Assembly: GCA_013350335.1 (NCBI GenBank)
Contig: CM023538.1
Location: 60,749,080-60,813,079 of the forward strand
DNA: 64,000 nt
Source: Chimonanthus salicifolius
Lineage: Eukaryota; Streptophyta; Magnoliopsida; Laurales; Calycanthaceae
Direction: 5' to 3'
This document shows, one piece after another, positions 58,814-64,000 of the stretch. A program made the position numbers and the translations under genes. The notes under the pieces were generated by a model, which searched no databases, was not told the origin of the DNA, and saw nothing but the letters and a program-made list of their open reading frames with translations. Position 1 is the first letter of the stretch, and each line of letters begins with the position of its first letter.

Positions 58814-61782
58814 TCAAACCGGATCTTGTGAAGAAGCTGAAGCATCTGCTTTCTTATCTTTTGAACTGCACTTGTTCGACAGAAACCTCAGAACCCAATC
58901 GAATCCATTCTTGATTTTGAAAATGACCCAGCAAACGTAATAAATGAATTCAATCTTGTAGAAAGGCCTCTTGAGAATCGGAAAAAGAAGAATGAATAGT
59001 AGTGTAGTGGTCACAATCCATCCAAAGCCTAAGATAAATACTCCAGCAAGGAATATTAAACCTTGAGCATCTTCTGTGGCCATAGAATAGAAGGAACATC
59101 CATAGCTTACCAACAGTGACATTACACAAATCCATGTGAAGGCAATCATAGCCCGCATCATGACCTTTCTTTCGAAACTCAATCCACTGAGCAGTAGGAG
59201 GATCAGAACAATGGAGTGAACGAAGCCTACTGTGTTGGATATCATGAAAATAATATATTGTTTATAAAAATTTTTGGACATGACTGATTGCCCTGCTTTG
59301 TAAATAGTTTTGTTGGTCTCAGACTTTATATCTTCTTGCAGAACACTACCAGGAGGATTCAAGGCAGCTTCATAGGTAATTGTGGCAATTAGTACGGCGA
59401 CCACCATTAGTGTATCTCTGGATTTGTTTGTCCAATCTCTTGATTTTTCAAGAGAACTACTCTTTCGCAACCGATTGCGAGTTTCTTTAGGTAATTCCCT
59501 TGCTCTCTTGGCTTTAACACCTCTAAGGATCACTGTCATTTTGAAACGATTGGATCCCAGCGGTACCTCTCCCAATATATCCAAGGCTGTAAAACCATTT
59601 GTATTGATGGCATTTACATCCAACTGAAAAATATTTTTGCCGTCGGGGAACAAGAGCTCAATAATCTGCAAAACAATTCAGTTCTCTGTTAAGATGCTTT
59701 GAAATAAGAAAAACAAAAGATGCAGTTTTATTCATTTCTGTTAGGGTGCAAACGAGAGTCTTATATCAGTTGTGAGGGAGAAAACTAAGGATTTATATAA
59801 GACTGTGTTACTCCACCTATCAGGCTAGTTATTTGGGTTGGAAGCCTAATCCCAACTGTGGTATCATAATAGGTCCTCAAGCTACAGTGTGTGGACACAA
59901 GGATCCCCTAGTCGAATGGTATGGTCAGCGACGTTCTATCCATCGGAGAGCCTCATTCAAGGGGAGATTGTTGGGATGCGAACGAGAGTCCTACATCAGT
60001 TATGAGTGGAGAAAATTAAGAACTTATATAAGATTGGACCACCTCAACAACTAGTCTTTTAGGTTAGAAGTCTAATCCCAACAACTTATGGGCAAATCAA
60101 AGTCCTAACTCGAACAATACTTGGAGCCTTCAACTAGACTTCGCAATGCTTGAGTTGGGTTTGGTGGATTGAGGCAGCGGATAGGATAGGGTCTGGAGAT
60201 GATATGGGTTCAGATCGGGTCCGGTGGTAAATGGATCCTAAATGGATCAAAGTCAAAGATGGCACTAAGGTAAAACAGGGAAAGGAGATGGGTCCCACGA
60301 GTGGAGGTGTAGATAACAGGACTCGGTCAGGCAGAGAAGGAGTTGGGAAACAGAACCTGTGAATTGGAGGTGGAAAAAAAGAGGGTCAATGGCTTTAATT
60401 AATGGGTGATGGGGCTTAAATATTTTAATAATGGGTTGGTGGGTTGAAAGGGCAGTGTGAGGTCAATGAATCAACGGCTAAATGGGTGGTCTATGTTTAT
60501 TCAATGGAGATGGAATAAATGAATGGAAAAACAGGGTCGTGAGTATTGGGTTCATTGGGCATACCAATGGAGTTTGGGAAGTGGGTATTGAACAGATGGA
60601 GGGAAGGTCGAGAAGGGCTGCTAAACTTGATTGGGCGGCAGTAAGAGATAAGGTGGATACGGTGATGGTCTTGAGTAGTCACGGCGGTCACGGGTCGTCT
60701 TCGTGTTTGCTGGCAACAGCAGAGGGAGGGTTGTAAGATCCCGGGGATGCTTCAATTGTCGTTGACAGCAGGGGCACTAGAAGGAAGAGATAGCTCCATC
60801 GATCGCCGTCGAATGGGATGGGTTTCTTGAATCCCGAAAAAGATAGAAGAGGTAAGGAAAAAGCCCCAAACAAATTTGTTTTATTCCATTATTACAAAGA
60901 ATATGGAGGAAAAAAAAAGGAAAGAAATAAGGAAATGAAACACATCCTATTTTCTCGCATGCTTCATCATCATTATTTTCAAATGCATGCTACATAATTG
61001 ATGATTGAGTATATTTACGTTAAGTAACGAAAAACAAAAATATAAAAAACAGAGCAATAATGTACTAGCATAATTTTATTTGGTGGTGAAGTTATTTAAT
61101 TAATTATTTCACCCAATAATAAGGAAAGATAAACGATCAGGTGGGCCATTTGAAATCTCTCAAAATTTAAAAATTCAGATACCTTATACTTTTTCTTGGC
61201 TGCAAGGAGGTGGAGTACAGTGTTATCTTCACCGTCTTTCTCGCAGATGAACACTTTATCATCATCATCCACTGTCTTTTCTTTATCACCCATTGCCATT
61301 TTTATTAACATCTCAGCAGCTTCAAATTGGTCTTCGGTCAAGCACAAGTGTAAGAGCGGTTCACCTTTGTGGGTCTTCATCAGTTTCGCGACTTTCTTCT
61401 CTTTCACCAACGCTCTCAAGACTTGGACATGGCCTTTGATTGCAGCAAAATGGAGAGGAGTTCTTCCTGTACGGTCACGAATGAAGCAAGCGTGTGCATC
61501 CTTTTTCAGGAGCGCTTCTGCTACTTCTTTGTGCCCCTCTGCTGAAGCCAGGTGCAGAGGAATTTGTCCTTGGCTGTTTAATTTGCTGGTGAATTGGGAT
61601 TTTCGATTTATGATCTCTTCTACGAAGTTCACATGCCCAAATTGAGCTGCTATATGGAGAGGAGTCTCCTTGTGAGCATCACCTGCTAAAACTTTATCAA
61701 GAATGTCGCCATCTTCCTCAAGCAGTTCATTCAAGAAACTCACATTTCCTGTTATCGCTGCTTCGTAGAGTCTCCCATCCAT
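58814..61782 (-). CDS. Ankyrin-repeat protein with degenerate PGG motif (gene C)
   Basis: On the minus strand, exon 1 is 61782-61183 and exon 2 is 59665-58814 (AAG|GTATCT … TTTTGCAG|ATT, phase 0), giving 483 residues, the shortest of the four. Ankyrin repeats start near 39, 73, 107, 141 and 185. Four membrane helices follow as in A and B. The domain signature reads NPPGSV (303-308) instead of NPPGGV: one base change, Gly to Ser. The linker before the first helix and the loop after PGG are both a little shorter than in B. An in-frame ATG 24 bases upstream (61806) lies in the GA-rich leader; alignment favours 61782. The 1517-bp intron holds a TRIM and a GC-richer insert. The gene is inverted relative to A, B and D, and its 3' flank matches theirs. 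Confidence 0.86.
59739..60083 (+). mobile_element. TRIM in gene C's intron, antisense to the gene
   Basis: LTRs 59739-59857 and 59969-60083 (TGTTAGGG/TGTTGGGA … CCCAAC(A)), primer site TGGTATCATA at 59859, purine tract AAGGGGAGAT before the second LTR. It lies 70 bp from the splice acceptor of exon 2. Flanking 5-bp repeats are not evident. Confidence 0.75.
60100..60880 (-). other. GC-richer insert in gene C's intron
   Basis: G-rich on the plus strand, C/T-rich on gene C's strand (ACCCATTAATTAAAGCC, CCTTTCAACCCACCAACCC). Genes A and B have nothing similar. It resembles in style the insert in gene D's intron. The open frame at 60482-60736 has no recognisable domain. Confidence 0.35.
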
Positions 61783-62220
61783 CCTCTCTCTGTCTCTCTC
61801 TCTCACTCGGGTGTTGGAAATGAAGTAATGTACTGTGAGAACAGGACTCTGTGACTTGATGGGTCTTCCTGAATTGAAGGAAGAGTTTGTATGGTTTTAC
61901 ATTTAGAGGAAAAGATACAATCAAAGAATAAAGAGGTGATTACAAATAAGGAAAAACATACAAAAAATAGAAAGTGGGAATATTCATATACCCCTCAAGT
62001 ATGGAAATAGGGTCTAACTTGCCCATCAAACTATATAATAAATATTTGCCCAACGGTTTTCAGCAAGTTGAGTAGTAAAAGGGTGTAAGTTGTAGAAATG
62101 ATTGAAGGTAGACTAGGGGCTTAGAATGCTTTCTCTCTCCTCTATTTTTATTAAAAAAAATAGAAAAATAAAAAATCTAGGGTGAAAATATTTTTTTGAA
62201 GTAAAGGTCGTTTTTATAGA
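61783..62220 (-). promoter_or_regulatory. Promoter region of gene C, with LTR-like replacement
   Basis: From the far end, the family block with CACCCTAGATTTTT and CTTCAATCATTTCTAC (shared with A) is followed by text that ends TTTTTCCTTATTTGTAATCA and TTCCTCTAAATGTAAAACC, then TACTTCATTTCCAACACCCG and the GA leader. The family TATTTAAG…TAATACGCC core is absent. The orphan promoter at 43480-43830 has the same substitution with an intact TATAAAAG where C reads TGTAAAAC. Confidence 0.5.
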
Positions 62221-62714
62221 ATTTTAAACCATTGGAAATCGAAATTTTGTTACATAAAGAAACATAAAATATAAAATTCTTGTTTTCAAATATCTCTAGT
62301 GACATGTATCTTATATTATAAGTTATAATTTTTTAGATTTATAAAAATGTCAAAATATTAAAGAAATTAGACAAAGATGCCAAAAACTCTACCTATTATA
62401 TTTAGAGCTCTTTGTTTAATTGTAGAATTTTGTATATCATTTTATTCATTTTTTTACAAGAAACTCAAAAATGAAAAGAAATCTTACAAGACCGATTTTA
62501 ACCAATTCTCTTAATTTTTTATAAGTCAAAAATATTGTTGAAAGTTACTCTAAAATGAGTTCAAACCGATTTAAAAAAATAAAATAAAAAGGTATATGCA
62601 TCGTCCAAAACTATGCAGTATCGGCTGATAATTCGGTGAGAATCGGCCTTATGTACTTTGATAAAACAATATGTTGCATATCAACCAAAATATTAATAAT
62701 ATCACCCGATACTT

Positions 62715-63030
62715 ATTTCTACGGCTGCAACTCGGGTCAGGTTTTGGCCCGACACACATGACCTGACCCGAGAAATCATGCGGGTCAGGTTGAGAATTTC
62801 GGATCAGCGGGTCGGGTCGGGTTGAGAATATAGAAACCCGCATGAAATTCAGGTCGGGTCGGGTCGAGGATTTTATGAGTTAACCTAACCCGACCCAACC
62901 TGACCGACTAAAATTAGTCTAAAATGAGTTCAAAATGCGAGTTGGATCAGAATTCGAGTTACAATTCTGGTCGGATTGGGTTATGAGATTCTGGTTGAGA
63001 ATTCGGGTCGGGTCAGATCGGATTGGATTC
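62715..63030. repeat. GGGTC-rich repeat element, second copy
   Basis: Shares with 58090-58345 both the GGGTCGGGTC phrases and non-repetitive text (AGGATTTTA…GTTAA, then CTAAAATTAG). Starts GGCTGCAACTCGGGTC. Two copies in the same orientation thus bracket gene C. Confidence 0.55.
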
Positions 63031-64000
63031 AATTTTATGGTTAATGAGTAACTATCATAGAAAACTATTCATTGCCCATGGTATATGAGTGGATTAAGTG
63101 TGAAAATGGACACGGAGATTTGTTGTGTCTTCCTCTTGAGAAGAGTGTATCAGTATATTGTATTTATAAAAGAATAGAATCTAAAGAGAAAAAAGAAGTA
63201 AAAAATTTAATCTAAATCTAAAAAAGTCAAAGATATACAAATGAAATCTGATACAGTTGGCTATCTTGACAGTATCACGGGTGGAAATCACGGCTATCTT
63301 GACAGTTGACATCAAGAAACATTATAATGAATCTAAATCTCATACGAGGTGGACTCGTGAGTAGTTAACCTTTATAGTTTATTGAACAATTATTATGGAA
63401 TGTTAAAATTAAAAAATAATCACTCATATTAAAATTTATTAAACTTACTATAATTAACAGCAAAGTCAACGTCTTTTAAATATTTTTCTAGTAAGCAGAG
63501 CATTCTAGCAAAATAAAAAAAAAAATTATATTCATTGTATGATAGTCACCTGACGTAAAACTGTAAGAGACTTCCAATCAGGGTTTAAATCCCGGTTTCA
63601 GCTGATATATTGGATGAAAAATCTCTCTCTCTGTTATTTTATTTTTTTTAATAAAAATCTCCGATATCAGACGATATTGACTATATATATCGGATATCGT
63701 CCGACATCAGTAAATATCGGCCGGTATACGTATCGACTGATATTTTTTTCCCTTCTTGCAATGATAGAATCATTTCGATTTTTTTCAAATTGAATTTTTC
63801 TAACATTTTTTGAGAATCGCCAATTACAATTAGGAATTATCTCAATCGAACTCAAACATTTTAAATAAGTATGGGTTTAAAATTTGCAACCTGAATCCAA
63901 AATAGTCTCAAATTGATTAACTCATTTAGTAAAATAATTAGTACTAGCTTGAAAGTTGTTGATTCAAATCTGAATTTAACCTGACCCGACTGAACTATTT
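63031..64000. other. Intergenic DNA to the window end
   Basis: AT-rich. GATATCGG phrases at 63660-63740 resemble those near 5870 and 31080. GGCTATCTTGACAGT occurs twice at 63262-63320. No gene. Confidence 0.5.

Noticed and set aside
60482..60736. Gene within gene C's intron
   Set aside because: Chance frame in a GC-richer insert, with no recognisable domain.
61782..61806. Upstream ATG at 61806 as the start of gene C
   Set aside because: It would add eight Arg/Glu-rich residues encoded by the GA-rich leader that is untranslated in the paralogues; alignment supports 61782.

Overview
The window is nuclear DNA of a flowering plant. It is AT-rich, its genes have introns, and it is full of plant-type mobile DNA: tRNA-derived SINEs with poly(A) tails, LINE 3' ends, small LTR elements (TRIMs) with a Met-tRNA primer site, solo LTRs, Stowaway MITEs and Tip100-type hAT elements. 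There is no operon structure, and no rRNA or true tRNA gene was seen. The species cannot be named from the sequence.

The genes form one family: ankyrin-repeat membrane proteins with a C-terminal PGG domain (the ACD6/ITN1-like type). Four copies look intact: A (10330-14937, +), D (36460-40319, +), B (50026-52122, +) and C (58814-61782, -). All have two exons. Exon 1 carries most ankyrin repeats and ends in a Lys codon at a phase-0 junction. Exon 2 starts with Ile-Ile and carries the last repeat, the PGG domain and about four membrane helices. Predicted proteins are 508, 499, 495 and 483 residues. Around them lie at least eight broken copies: exon-1 pieces at 25.8, 33.1 and 56.4 kb, exon-2 pieces at 4.0, 21.9, 53.8 and 54.8-55.5 kb, and a bare promoter with a start codon at 43.8 kb.

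Layout. 0.2-9.6 kb: foldback with SINEs, a LINE end, and the first copy of a 4.8-kb block. 9.6-15.6 kb: gene A, whose intron holds a 2.3-kb insertion, and its 3' flank. 15.6-21 kb: tandem repeats, a Stowaway MITE, and a retroelement-like unit with a 248-codon reading frame. 21-25.8 kb: second copy of the 4.8-kb block, joined to a broken ankyrin exon. 26.7-30.1 kb: two direct hAT copies and the DNA between them, together flanked by one 8-bp target duplication. 30-36 kb: intergenic DNA, an ankyrin fragment, a LINE end and a MITE. 36.4-40.3 kb: gene D. 41.5-52.7 kb: a large duplicate of the 1.3-15.6 kb region, ending with gene B. 52.9-57.9 kb: TRIMs, a solo LTR and pseudogene pieces. 58-62.2 kb: gene C, inverted. 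62.7-64 kb: repeat DNA.

The window reads as a gene cluster growing and decaying by segmental duplication, truncation and transposon insertion. Because paralogous segments are present, several insertions can be compared with their own empty sites inside the window. Family roles (membrane-associated ankyrin proteins linked to defence or stress signalling) come from general knowledge; nothing here shows the function of these particular genes.
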